A stretch of DNA of 64,000 nucleotides from Streptomyces iconiensis. Its GTDB lineage: Bacteria; Actinomycetota; Actinomycetes; Streptomycetales; Streptomycetaceae. A program made the translations under genes and the position numbers. The notes below the pieces were generated by a model. It was not told where the DNA came from and ran no database searches. It worked only from the letters and a program-made list of their open reading frames with translations. Shown piece after piece: positions 38,663 to 46,686 of this stretch (position 1 is the stretch's first letter; the number at the start of each line of letters is the position of its first letter). Location of the stretch: NCBI RefSeq assembly GCF_028657195.3, contig NZ_JANCPR020000017.1:62001-126000 (forward strand), written 5' to 3'.

Positions 38663-38678
38663 TCAAGTCAGCAGAGCA

Positions 38679-38765
38679 TCAAGCTGCCGCGATGAATTCA
38701 TCCAGCTTCTCTGCCGGAGTTTCGCCATCCCAGCGTTTTCCGGGGGGAAGACCGGTTCGTCCGAC
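38679..38765 (-). mobile_element. Remnant of an IS30-family transposase C-terminus (frameshifted)
   Basis: On the minus strand one frame reads NRSSPRKTLGW and the next frame reads ETPAEKLDEFIAAA followed by a stop. Joined, they resemble the IS30 C-terminal signature RPRKTLGWETPAEKL. One extra C after the TGG codon accounts for the frame break. Nothing upstream of this fragment looks like the rest of a transposase. Confidence 0.6.
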
Positions 38766-38782
38766 GCGACGGAGAACGTGGC

Positions 38783-39121
38783 GTGATGCGCCATCTCGAC
38801 GCCCTGGTCCCTGCGAGCTCGGCCAGCCTGCGCACCGAGCTGGAACTGGCCCAAGCGGAAGTCCGCAGCCTGCGCGGGGAGCGGGACAAGCTCAAGGCGG
38901 CCCTTCAGCGCAATCTCGGCCACCAACTGGACCGGGCCGGGAACGCGGAGCTGGTAGCTCGAATAGATGAGTTGACCGCTATTTCCCGGCAGTTGACCGT
39001 TGAGCGGGACGCTCTGCGTGGCGAGAAAGCCGATTTGGAGAAGAGGTTGGAAGAGGCTCACGACGACCTCGCCGCGGCCCGCATGAGCCTGCGCGACAGG
39101 ATCCGCCGGGAGAACACCTGA
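38783..39121 (+). CDS. Coiled-coil protein, possibly a truncated transposon-associated (DUF6262-like) protein
   Basis: The 112-residue product is almost entirely heptad-rich helix (SLRTELELAQAEVRSLRGER, ELTAISRQLTVERDALRGEK) and ends in a basic RDRIRRENT. The pattern resembles the C-terminal coil of DUF6262/TnpC-like proteins encoded beside tyrosine recombinases. The N-terminal DNA-binding part such proteins carry is absent, and the frame begins at the IS30-type remnant. It is followed by a strong terminator at 39231. Confidence 0.45.
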   Translation: MMRHLDALVPASSASLRTELELAQAEVRSLRGERDKLKAALQRNLGHQLDRAGNAELVARIDELTAISRQLTVERDALRGEKADLEKRLEEAHDDLAAARMSLRDRIRRENT

Positions 39122-39227
39122 CGACCGGGCCTCGTTTGTCGCGCCGTACGCGGGCGGGGCATGTTCAGCCCAGCACCCCCGGGCCTCCGCCGTTGGAATC
39201 ATCTGTTTCGGAACGGAGTCGGGGAAG

Positions 39228-40556
39228 TCAGGCCGGTGCCCACAGGGCACCGGCCTTCTCTTTGAGTTCGCCGGCGCCCGTCACGTCGTCGAGCCGGTCG
39301 AGGCGGGCGGTCATGTCCTGCACGGCGGTGCCGACCTTGATGGAGCGGATGCCATCCGCGCAGTTGACGAAGTCGCCCCAGGTGGCCAGGGCGGCCCCCA
39401 CGTCCCCGCGCTTGAGGTGGACTTGGCCGAGATCGGCGAGCACGATCGCGCGAGTGCGGCGGCGGTCGAGTCCGGCGATGTTCAGCGCGTGTTGGAGGTG
39501 GTCCTCGGCCGCGTCCAGGTCTCCGAGCTGGGCCAGGATCATCCCGGCCTCATGGGCCCACCGGCCGGGCGAGTAGTGGGCAGCCCAGGACTCGCCGGGG
39601 TCATCAGGGCCGCGTTCGATGGCGGTCTGTGCGGTCGCCAGCGACCTGGTGGCTGTCCGGCGGTCCGCGTCCAGGGCGGCGGCGTTGGCCAGCGTCGTCT
39701 GGTAGTAGGCGGTCGCCCTTGGGCTCTCCAGGTGGCGGGCGTGATGCACGCACCGCTCGGAGAGCCGGACGGCGGCGGCCCGGTGTCCTAGGTCGATGGC
39801 CTGGACGGCCATGCCCCGCAGGGCGGTCGCCGAGAGTTCGGCATCTCCGGCTTCGGCGGCGAGGCGGTAGGAATGGGCGTAATAGCGCTGGGACATGCCT
39901 TGGTCGCCCTCATCTCCGGCCATCCACCCGGCCAGATGGACCAGTTGGGAGGTGGCGGCGAACAGGTCACGGCCGGTTGCCTCAGTGAAGGTACCGTTCA
40001 GCCAGTCGGCGACGTCCAGGGTCAGATAGCGCACGACCAGGTGGCGGGCGTGTCCGCCGCCCAGCTCGGCGGCTGCGTCGCCGAGGACCTTGGTCATCTG
40101 GCGGATGGCCTCGACTTCGCCCCGGCCCACGGTTACCTTCGCTCCGGCCTCGGCGGCGGCGGTCCGGCGGGTGAGGGCATCGAGATCGGGCAGCGCGAGG
40201 GCGCCCAGCGCATAGCCGCTGGACGCTTGCAGGAACTGCCGACGTTCCACGTCGCTCCTCCCAAGGGCCAGGACTGAGGACACGCTATCGAGCAAGGCGG
40301 CCTGATCGCTCGCAAGAGCGGGTAACGGCTGATCGGCTACTGGTTCGTCCAATTTCAGCAAACGGCGGATGTGGGGCATCCAGTAGTCCGGCACCCGGCG
40401 GCCCGTCTCCCAGCGATAGATCGACTGCCGGTCGAGGATGTCCGGGCCGCGTCCTTCGGCGATGCCCAGTTCCCGGGCCAGACGGGGGTGGCTCCATCCC
40501 TTCGCCGTGCGGGCAGCGCGGATCTTCTCGCCGATCGCCTGATCTTCCGCCCCCAC
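39228..40556 (-). CDS. XRE-family regulator with TPR-like domain
   Basis: The 442-residue protein has an N-terminal helix-turn-helix (IGEKIRAARTAKGWSHPRLARELGI ... SIYRWETGRRVPDYWMPHIRRLL). The linker ERRQFLQASSGYALGALALP, common in actinobacterial XRE-TPR regulators, follows. The C-terminus has TPR-like helical pairs (AAEDHLQHALNIAGLDRRRTRAIVLADLGQVHLKRGD). Such proteins often sense a peptide or metabolite through the TPR part. It is divergent from the ATPase gene at 40722, which it may control. A terminator-like stem lies within its last codons. Confidence 0.88.
   Translation of the reverse strand: MGAEDQAIGEKIRAARTAKGWSHPRLARELGIAEGRGPDILDRQSIYRWETGRRVPDYWMPHIRRLLKLDEPVADQPLPALASDQAALLDSVSSVLALGRSDVERRQFLQASSGYALGALALPDLDALTRRTAAAEAGAKVTVGRGEVEAIRQMTKVLGDAAAELGGGHARHLVVRYLTLDVADWLNGTFTEATGRDLFAATSQLVHLAGWMAGDEGDQGMSQRYYAHSYRLAAEAGDAELSATALRGMAVQAIDLGHRAAAVRLSERCVHHARHLESPRATAYYQTTLANAAALDADRRTATRSLATAQTAIERGPDDPGESWAAHYSPGRWAHEAGMILAQLGDLDAAEDHLQHALNIAGLDRRRTRAIVLADLGQVHLKRGDVGAALATWGDFVNCADGIRSIKVGTAVQDMTARLDRLDDVTGAGELKEKAGALWAPA
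39231..39255 (+). terminator. Rho-independent terminator
   Basis: A perfect 10-base stem, GGCCGGTGCC / GGCACCGGCC, with a CACAG loop is followed by TTCTCTTT on the plus strand. It ends transcription from the left and at the same time encodes the last residues of the minus-strand XRE regulator. Confidence 0.75.
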
Positions 40557-40721
40557 GATGCGATCCCCTCCTGGCCTACACGGGTCTACGCGGGCCTACA
40601 TGCTGGCAACTCCTCCGCGTCTCTACCCGGCCTTTGACTGTCCTCCAACCCGTCCGGGCGACACAAGGCCCGCCTCACGGGCCGTCCCCGCCTGCACACC
40701 CGACCGCTGGAGGCAGTCTCG

Positions 40722-41201
40722 ATGCCCGACTACTGCACGTTCTTCCCACTGGCCGCCCGGTCAGCTCAGGTCCCCGTCGCCCGACACCGGGTGATCGCAC
40801 GGGTCACTTCCTGGGGTGAACAGGTCGGAGAAAGCACCCGTGACGGGCTGGAGCCGGCTGTCTCGGAGCTGGTGACCAACGCGATCCGCCACACCGACTC
40901 GGCGCTGGTCAGAGTCCGCGTCACCCTCGCCGGCCGGGTGCTGCGGCTGGAGGTCTTCGACGGCTCGGCCATCCGCCCGGCCCCCGTCCGGGCGGGAGGG
41001 GAGGACGAGTGCGGCCGGGGACTGGGCCTGGTCTCCCTCATCGCCGACCGGAACGGACACACACCCACCCGGCGGGGCAAGGTCGTCCGGGCCGAGTTCG
41101 ACCTGCCGCCGATATCCCGCCCGGCAGCCCGCTCCAGCCTGCTGCGGCGAGCTTCCCAGTCGACCGGGCTACGCCCGCCGGTCTCTCTCCACGCCGTCTG
41201 A
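40722..41201 (+). CDS. RsbW-like ATP-binding (HATPase) protein
   Basis: The 159-residue protein has a single HATPase_c_2 fold: LEPAVSELVTNAIRHTDSALVRVRV (N box), LEVFDGSAIRP (G1-like) and CGRGLGLVSLIADRNG (G2). This is typical of the many Streptomyces anti-sigma-factor-type kinases. No anti-anti-sigma partner is adjacent. It is the first gene of a co-directional group with the SAHH-like and Nudix genes. Confidence 0.85.
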   Translation: MPDYCTFFPLAARSAQVPVARHRVIARVTSWGEQVGESTRDGLEPAVSELVTNAIRHTDSALVRVRVTLAGRVLRLEVFDGSAIRPAPVRAGGEDECGRGLGLVSLIADRNGHTPTRRGKVVRAEFDLPPISRPAARSSLLRRASQSTGLRPPVSLHAV

Positions 41202-41245
41202 GACGGCACAACCCGATCACCCTTCTTCGAAGGAGGGCACCACCA

Positions 41246-42367
41246 GTGGAACAGTTCGAACACGCACGACTGGACGCCTACTTCTCCAAGATCGCCGCCC
41301 AGTTCGCCCCGGCACACAAGCCGACCTCGTTCCTGGTCACCCATCTGCTGCCCGAGCGTCCCGGATTCATCCGAGCAGTCGCCGCCGTGAGCCGCCTGAG
41401 GGCTGTCCTGCCCAAACCGAAATCCGTCAACAACTCCGCCCGTCGCGAGGTCGAGAAGACCATCCCGGTCGACGCGCTCTCGCGCGAGATCTTCGCCGAC
41501 CCGGACGCGGCCCTGGACTACTTCGAGTCCCGGGCCGCCGGGGAAGAAGTCGTGCTCCTGGACGTCGGCGGCTACTTCGCGCCCGTCCTGGAGGACCTGC
41601 ACGGCCGTTTCTCCGGCCGTGTCCTCGGAGTCGTCGAGGACACTGAGAACGGCCACCGCCGCTACCAGCAGATCGAGAAGCTGCCCTGCCCCGTTGTCTC
41701 CGTCGCCCGCTCGCCCCTGAAGGACCCCGAGGACTTCCTCGTCGGCCAGTCGGTGGTCTTCTCCGCTGAAGCCCTCATGCGAGGCCGCGGTGACATCCTC
41801 CACGGCCGGACCGCCCTGGTGATCGGCTTCGGGAAGCTCGGCTCGTCCATCGCCCGCCTCCTGCACGTTAAGGGAGTACAGGTCACCGTCTTCGACATCG
41901 ACCCCGTCCGCCGCACCCAGGCCCTCTCCCAGGGCTTCACCGTCGCCCGCGACCGTGAGGCCGCCCTGGGCGAGGCGGGCCTGGTGCTCTGCGCGACCGG
42001 GGCGCTGTCTCTGCACGGTGAGGACTTTCCGCATCTGCGCAACGGCTCATACGTCGCCACCGTTACCTCCAGCGAGGACGAACTCGACCTGGCCGGATTG
42101 CCGGACGTCTACACCCGCACCCTCGTCGGCGATCACGTCACCCGTTACCGGACCACCGGCTCCTACTTCTACCTGCTCAACGGGGGCGACGCCGTCAACT
42201 TCCTGCACGGGGCGAGCGTCGGGCCGTTCATCTTCCTCGTTCAGGCCGAAATCCTCACCGGCATCACGATGCTCGCCCGCGGCGACCTGGAAGCCGGTAT
42301 GCATGAGGCCAATCCGACCGACCGTGCCGCCATTGCCGCGACCTGGCTGGGCTACTTCAACCGCTGA
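41246..42367 (+). CDS. S-adenosylhomocysteine-hydrolase-like NAD-binding protein
   Basis: The 373-residue protein has the Rossmann motif ALVIGFGKLGSSIARLL, then VTVFDIDPVRRTQALSQGF and the late LPDVYTRTLVGDHVTRY. These align with the NAD domain of SAHH, but the protein is shorter than true SAHH (usually over 420 residues) and ends WLGYFNR rather than with the conserved Lys/Tyr tail. An SAHH activity is therefore uncertain. The GTG at 41246 follows AAGGAGGG. It is 23 bases before a Nudix gene and probably in one operon with it. Confidence 0.75.
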   Translation: MEQFEHARLDAYFSKIAAQFAPAHKPTSFLVTHLLPERPGFIRAVAAVSRLRAVLPKPKSVNNSARREVEKTIPVDALSREIFADPDAALDYFESRAAGEEVVLLDVGGYFAPVLEDLHGRFSGRVLGVVEDTENGHRRYQQIEKLPCPVVSVARSPLKDPEDFLVGQSVVFSAEALMRGRGDILHGRTALVIGFGKLGSSIARLLHVKGVQVTVFDIDPVRRTQALSQGFTVARDREAALGEAGLVLCATGALSLHGEDFPHLRNGSYVATVTSSEDELDLAGLPDVYTRTLVGDHVTRYRTTGSYFYLLNGGDAVNFLHGASVGPFIFLVQAEILTGITMLARGDLEAGMHEANPTDRAAIAATWLGYFNR

Positions 42368-42390
42368 CATCCGCAGAAAGGCGCCACCGC

Positions 42391-42933
42391 ATGGCAATCA
42401 CCAACACGCACATCCGTGAGACCGTCGAGGACTACATCGGCGCCTACCCCGGCGACAAGGTCGACCTCGTGCCCCTGCTGACCCTCCTGGAGCAGGACGC
42501 TGCCCTCAGCTCCCGCAAGGAGTTCCGCGGACACGCCACCGCCGGCGCGGTACTGGCCGACGAGCAGGACCGAGTGCTGGTCATCCACCACCGCGCACTC
42601 TCCCTCTGGCTCCTGCCCGGCGGCCACCTTGAACCCGACGACAACACCCTGCTGGAAGCCGCCCTGCGCGAGCTGACCGAGGAGACCGGCATCCTCGCCG
42701 AGGCCGTCAAGGAGACCAGCGCCCGCCCCCTGCACATCGACACCCACCCCATCCCCGCCAACGCCACCAAGCAGGAACCCGAGCACCGGCACATCGACTT
42801 CCGCTTCCTCTTCCGTACCAGCGCCGACATCGGAGAGCTCCAGGCCGAGGAAGTCAACGGCGCCGAATGGCGCGACGTCGCCTTCATCTCCGACCCGGAA
42901 CTGCGCAAGCGCGTCGCCTCAGCACTGCGCTGA
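42391..42933 (+). CDS. Nudix hydrolase
   Basis: The 180-residue protein has a full Nudix box in GGHLEPDDNTLLEAALRELT followed by EETGI (GX5EX7REUXEEXGU), preceded by GAVLADEQDRVLVIHHRALSLWLLP. It would hydrolyse a nucleoside-diphosphate-linked substrate. It is the last gene of the XRE/ATPase/SAHH-like/Nudix group and is followed by a long hairpin. Confidence 0.88.
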   Translation: MAITNTHIRETVEDYIGAYPGDKVDLVPLLTLLEQDAALSSRKEFRGHATAGAVLADEQDRVLVIHHRALSLWLLPGGHLEPDDNTLLEAALRELTEETGILAEAVKETSARPLHIDTHPIPANATKQEPEHRHIDFRFLFRTSADIGELQAEEVNGAEWRDVAFISDPELRKRVASALR

Positions 42934-42948
42934 CCACGCCCACGAACA

Positions 42949-42986
42949 GGCCGCCCTGCGCTTGCCCGGCATGCGCGGAGGCGGCC
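42949..42986 (+). terminator. Stem-loop after the Nudix gene
   Basis: GGCCGCC (42949-42955) pairs with GGCGGCC (42980-42986), and an inner TGCGC/GCGCG pairing extends the stem. It starts 15 bases after the stop codon. No T-run follows. Confidence 0.5.
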
Positions 42987-43319
42987 GATCCATGGCCCAC
43001 TTCACGCCACGTGTCTTACGTCCCCCACGCCATTCTGAGGCTTCTACCTGCATCAATGCTTGACGACTACAGATAACCGCCGGACGCTTCCGGCACGGCG
43101 CCACCCGCCGACCTGCTCGTGGACTCCGGGTGAGTGCGGGTCCGGGTGACCGTAGACCTCATCGACCATCTGCGCCGAAGCCCAGTTCCCGGCCGTCTTC
43201 GCAACAAGCGGGTCACCGTCGGAGGCGTCCATGGCACCGCACCGGCACGACGACGGCGAGACGCGCGTCTTCGCCTGGTCGACGTCCGACCCGGCCCTGC
43301 ACGCCCGATATCGTCTTGA
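42987..43319. other. Intergenic stretch without a recognisable gene
   Basis: No frame here has a ribosome site plus family-like product. It lies between the terminator hairpin and the deformylase remnant and may be old coding sequence that has decayed. Confidence 0.5.
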
Positions 43320-43938
43320 ATGGAAGATCCGAGCCAGGCCCGAACCCAGCACGAAACAGGGGGAGTTGGGACGATCGAGGTACGGCGGCCAAGCCAGCGC
43401 ATGCGCAATCTCGGTGTCGTCCAGTACGGCGCCCACATCCTGGCCGAGGTGGCGCGGCCCTTCGACCTGACGGCGGAGAAGGACACCTCCGAGCAGGTCG
43501 TTGAGCGGCTCGCCGAGGCCATGGGCCGCATCGCGGCCGTGCACGACTTCTCCGGCAAGGGCCCTAGCTGCCCCACAGATCGGCATCGGGCGCGCCGCCG
43601 CAGTAGTTCGGCCCGCCGAAGCGGGCATCGAGCCGATCGGGCTGCTCAACCCCCGCATCACCGAGGCCAGCGACGACATCGACGATCAGTACGAGGGTTG
43701 TCTGTCCTTCTTCGACGTCCGCGGCCTGGTGCCCCGCCCCCTGCGGATCACGGTGGAGACCACCGTACTCGACGGCCAAATGGTCACCACCGTCTACGAG
43801 CGGGGCCTGGCCCGCCTCGTGGCGCATGAGGTAGACCATCTCGACGGTCTCCTCTACACCGCCCGGATGCGGCCCGCTGCCGACCCGATCCCGGTCGAGG
43901 AGTACCGCCAGACCGGCCGCGCCTGGGCATACGAGTAG
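43320..43938 (+). pseudogene. Peptide deformylase gene broken by one frameshift
   Basis: The first frame (43320 to about 43560) encodes a deformylase-like N-terminus, NLGVVQYGAHILAEVARPFDL ... AAVHDFSGKG. The next frame continues LAAPQIGIGRAAAVV, DDQYEGCLSFFDVRG and LVAHEVDHLDGLLYTARM up to the stop at 43936. All three catalytic motifs (GxGLAAPQIG, EGCLS, HExxH) are present but split by a one-base shift near 43558-43570, right inside motif 1. Either the gene is recently dead or the base call is wrong. No dedicated Shine-Dalgarno is seen for ATG 43320. Confidence 0.75.
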
Positions 43939-43939
43939 A

Positions 43940-43960
43940 CCCGAGGATCTCAGTCTCGGG
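43940..43960 (+). terminator. Hairpin after the deformylase remnant
   Basis: CCCGAG and CTCGGG arms surround a 9-base loop, starting two bases after the stop codon. The stem is short and has no T-run. Confidence 0.4.
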
Positions 43961-43981
43961 GGTGGCAGGCACCGGCCGTGA

Positions 43982-44095
43982 CGTGCGCACTCCGTAGAAG
44001 CCGTACAGGACCTGCAGCGCCGCATGAAGCCCTTCGGCAGGCACCACCTGGTCGCCGACTTCAATGAGCGGGCACGCGAACTCGTCGCCGCTTAG
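43982..44095 (+). pseudogene. Gene fragment of unknown family
   Basis: Between stops at 43979 and 44093 an open stretch reads VEAVQDLQRRMKPFGRHHL and ADFNERARELVAA, which looks like a real, charged helical protein end rather than random G+C-rich sequence. It has no start codon with a ribosome site. It may be the C-terminal remnant of a lost gene; I do not recognise the family. Confidence 0.3.
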
Positions 44096-44580
44096 GTCTT
44101 TCGCCCGAGCCGGGCCCGCCCTGCCGCGCGACTTCGAGGTAGGCGGGGCGACCTGTGATGCGGGCGGTTTTGAGGGTGTTCCAGATGGGGCGCAGGGAGG
44201 GCGGGATGACCTCGGGGTCCGTTGTCTCCGGTGGGAAGAAGCGCCAGTCCGTCAGCTCGCTGTGCTGCAGCCGGACGGCGCCCTGCTGATCGGCCGTCAG
44301 CCGGCCGCCGTCGAAGAGGCGGTACAGGTGCGGTGGCCGGTCGGTCGCCGACACCCATGCGGTCACGAGCGGTTCGGGTGAGACGGCAACGGCGAGACCC
44401 AGCTCCTCGTGCACCTCGCGTTCGCAGGCCGCGCGAAGGACTCTCGCCCCCTTCGTCCAAGTGCCCGCCGGGCAGGTTCCAGCCCGGCTTGTACGAGGGG
44501 TGCACCAGCAGGATGCGGCCGAGTTCGTCGGTGAGTGCGGCGCCGGAGGAGCCCCCGGCGCGGGCGGGCGCCGGGCCCAT
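44061..44580 (-). pseudogene. Nudix hydrolase gene broken by one frameshift
   Basis: From ATG 44580, which follows AAGGAGCTTGC, one frame encodes GRILLVHPSYKPGWNLPGGH and LDEGGES. The remainder continues in another frame as CEREVHEELGLAVAVSPEPL ... RLFDGGRL ... LTDWRFFPPE, ending at 44061. The frame changes inside the Nudix box near 44440-44460, in a G/C-run region, so the active site is split. A sequencing indel or true decay are both possible. Confidence 0.75.
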
Positions 44581-44683
44581 GCAAGCTCCTTGGTGAGGGG
44601 CGGGATCAGCGGCGGGGTGGGGGATACCGCACGCGGCGCCGGGTGTTGAGGGTGGCGGCGCAGGCGAGCGCGCGAGTGCGGCG

Positions 44684-45250
44684 TCAGCGCTGGGGGCTCA
44701 GGCCCGCTACGGCCAGGTGGAACAGGTGGTCGGCGCGGGTGGCGGGGTCGGGGTGGTGTTCTGTGGCCAGGACGATGCCGACCACGAGGGTGATCAGGTC
44801 GGCGACGGTGACGTTCGTCGCCACCGCGCCGTCCTTGATGGCGCGGCGCAGTAGGGGGTCGGCGGCCTCTTCCAGCGCTGCCGAGCAGCTGTTCTCGTAC
44901 ACGGGGTCGGCCCCGGCGCCGTCGTAGGACAGGGCTTCGGCCAGGCCACGGGCGGAGACCGAGTAGGCGACGACCTCGCTCAGCCATTCCAGGAGCGCTG
45001 CCCGGCTGTCGCCCTCGCCTGTCAGGTCCCGGGCGCGTACGCACAGGGCCTCGATCCGTTTCCCGGAGACGGCCTCCAACAGCGCGCGGCGGGTGGGGAA
45101 GTGCCGGCGCACGGTCGCCGAGCCGACGCCTGCCGTGCGGGCGATCTGTTCCAGGGAGGCGGCGGCGCCGTGCGCCGAGACCTCCTCCTCGGCCACGGCG
45201 AGGATGCGCGTGTAGTTGCGCCGGGCGTCGGCGCGCTGGCCGTCGGGCAT
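44684..45250 (-). CDS. TetR-family transcriptional regulator
   Basis: The 188-residue protein has an N-terminal TetR helix-turn-helix (SLEQIARTAGVGSATVRRHFPTRRALLEAV) and a helical ligand-binding part (LLEWLSEVVAYSVSARGLAEAL). It is divergent from the NmrA-type reductase gene. Two palindromes sharing the core GGCGGAC(T/C)CCGCC lie between them, so it most likely represses both itself and that gene until a ligand binds. Confidence 0.9.
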   Translation of the reverse strand: MPDGQRADARRNYTRILAVAEEEVSAHGAAASLEQIARTAGVGSATVRRHFPTRRALLEAVSGKRIEALCVRARDLTGEGDSRAALLEWLSEVVAYSVSARGLAEALSYDGAGADPVYENSCSAALEEAADPLLRRAIKDGAVATNVTVADLITLVVGIVLATEHHPDPATRADHLFHLAVAGLSPQR

Positions 45251-45273
45251 GGCGGCATCTCCAGGTTGCTAAG

Positions 45274-45288
45274 TGGCGGACTCCGCCA
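45274..45288. promoter_or_regulatory. Palindromic operator candidate 1 (TetR)
   Basis: TGGCGGACTCCGCCA is a perfect 15-base palindrome 23 bases upstream of the TetR start codon. Its core matches the second site 34 bases away. Confidence 0.7.
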
Positions 45289-45304
45289 TATCGTACCGGA
45301 GTAG

Positions 45305-45325
45305 AAACGGCGGACCCCGCCGTTT
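45305..45325. promoter_or_regulatory. Palindromic operator candidate 2 (TetR)
   Basis: Arms AAACGGCGG and CCGCCGTTT pair perfectly across a 3-base centre. The core GGCGGAC(T/C)CCGCC is shared with site 1, which makes both good candidates for binding by the adjacent TetR protein. Confidence 0.7.
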
Positions 45326-45356
45326 CGCCCGCACCGGGGGTGTGGCGGCCTGTGCC

Positions 45357-45470
45357 GTCCGTTCCGTCCGTTCCATCCGATCCGTCGTTACGGCGTGGGG
45401 GGATGGAGTTGTCGTCCGTTCCGTCCGTTCTGTCCGATCCGTTGTTGCGGCGCGGAGGGGTGGGGCTGTC
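45357..45470. repeat. Two-copy 57-base direct repeat upstream of the NmrA gene
   Basis: Copies at 45357-45413 and 45414-45470 share GTCCGTTCCGTCCGTTC at their start and GGCTGTC or AGTTGTC at their end, with scattered differences. They fill the leader between the operators and the reductase gene and themselves contain shorter CCGTT repeats. Confidence 0.65.
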
Positions 45471-45534
45471 GTCCGTACCGGTGCCGAAGGGCGGCCCTTG
45501 CCGTCCGTTACGTAACGAACATCCGAGGAGCAGC

Positions 45535-46458
45535 ATGTCCACACACTCAGCGCCAGTCCTGGTCACCGGCGCCACCGGCAGGCAGGGCGGGGCCACCGCA
45601 CGGGCTCTGCGTGCGGCGGGTGTTCCCGTCCGCGCCCTGGTGCGGGACCCGGCCACCGATCGGGCGAAGGCCGTCGAGGCGCTCGGCGTCGAGCTGGTCA
45701 CCGGCGATCTCCGTGACCGCGACTCCGTGGTCCGGGCCGCCGAGGGCGCCCGCGCCGTCTTCTCCGTGCAGATGCCCGAATTCACGGCGGAAGGCGTCGA
45801 CTTCGAGGGGGAAGTGACCCAGGGCGTCAACCTCGTGGAGGGTGCCAAGGCCGCCGGGGTGCCGCAGTTCGTGCACACGTCCGTCTCCGGCGCCGGCCAG
45901 CACACCGAAACGCCCGGATGGGCCGAAGGGCGCTGGGCCGCGATGGAACCCACCATGGGCGCCAAGAGCGCGATCCAGGACCGGGTACGTGCGGCCGGCT
46001 TCCGCCACTGGACGCTCATCAAACCGGCGTTCTTCATGGACAACTTCCTCCCGTCCCTGGCGTACCTGTTCCCGCGCGGCATCGAGGGCGGCCTGGTGAC
46101 CCTCCTGAATCCCGGCACCCGGCTGTCGCTGGTCGCTGTGGACGACATCGGCAGGACGGCGGCGGCAGCGATTGCCGAGCCGGAGCGGTTCGACGGTGTC
46201 GAGCTGGAGTTGGCGAGCGACTACCTGCCGATGACGGAGGTCGCCGAGGTCCTCTCGCGCGCCCTGGGCAGGCGGTTGACGGCGCCCGACATGACCGAGG
46301 AGGAGGCCGTGGCGGCGGGGATGCCGCCGATGGGTGCCTCGCACCAGTGGCTGAACGTGGCCGGCCAGCCGGCCCGCCCGCAGTACGCGAGAGACCTCGG
46401 CATCCCGCTCACCAGCTTCGAGAACTGGGCCCTTGAGCACATGCGGGCCGACGCCTGA
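45535..46458 (+). CDS. NmrA-like NAD(P)-binding protein (atypical SDR)
   Basis: The 307-residue protein has the Rossmann motif VLVTGATGRQGGATARAL, then GVELVTGDLRD, VFSVQMPEF and IKPAFFMDNFLPSL, as in NmrA/HSCARG-type proteins that sense or use NADP(H). The active-site Tyr/Lys pair of classical SDRs is not evident. ATG 45535 follows GAGGAGCAGC. It is the probable target of the divergent TetR regulator. Confidence 0.87.
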   Translation: MSTHSAPVLVTGATGRQGGATARALRAAGVPVRALVRDPATDRAKAVEALGVELVTGDLRDRDSVVRAAEGARAVFSVQMPEFTAEGVDFEGEVTQGVNLVEGAKAAGVPQFVHTSVSGAGQHTETPGWAEGRWAAMEPTMGAKSAIQDRVRAAGFRHWTLIKPAFFMDNFLPSLAYLFPRGIEGGLVTLLNPGTRLSLVAVDDIGRTAAAAIAEPERFDGVELELASDYLPMTEVAEVLSRALGRRLTAPDMTEEEAVAAGMPPMGASHQWLNVAGQPARPQYARDLGIPLTSFENWALEHMRADA

Positions 46459-46686
46459 TGTCTGGTGCCGATGGCTGACGGCTGGTGCCGGGTGGCTGGT
46501 GGCCGACACCTGGTGCCTGGTGGCCGACACCTGACGTCTGGTGGCTGACGCCGACGCCTGCGCCTGACGCCGGTTGCCTGGTAGCTGATACGGCTACGGC
46601 TACGACCGTGCACTCCGGCGATACGGCGGACGCACGCGCCCTTGCGGGAACAGGGGCGCGTGCTTCACCGCGTGGACGCGGCGGCG
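46459..46686. repeat. Degenerate GGTGGC/GACGCC-rich repeats between convergent genes
   Basis: The first 150 bases are a tandem of imperfect units such as GGTGGCTGGTGCC and GGTGGCCGACACCTGGTGCC. They can pair with one another and may end transcription of the converging NmrA and ornithine-cyclodeaminase-like genes. No gene is seen. Confidence 0.5.

Noticed and set aside
45340..45534. N-terminal extension of the NmrA-type protein to an upstream ATG
   Set aside because: The extension is translated from the 57-base repeats and gives Val/Pro/Ser-rich noise; the Shine-Dalgarno and the Rossmann fold both point to ATG 45535.
44061..46148. Minus-strand frame of 695 codons as one protein
   Set aside because: Only its last 130 or so codons (second half of the broken Nudix gene) look coding; the rest is antisense to the NmrA gene or in another frame from the TetR gene.
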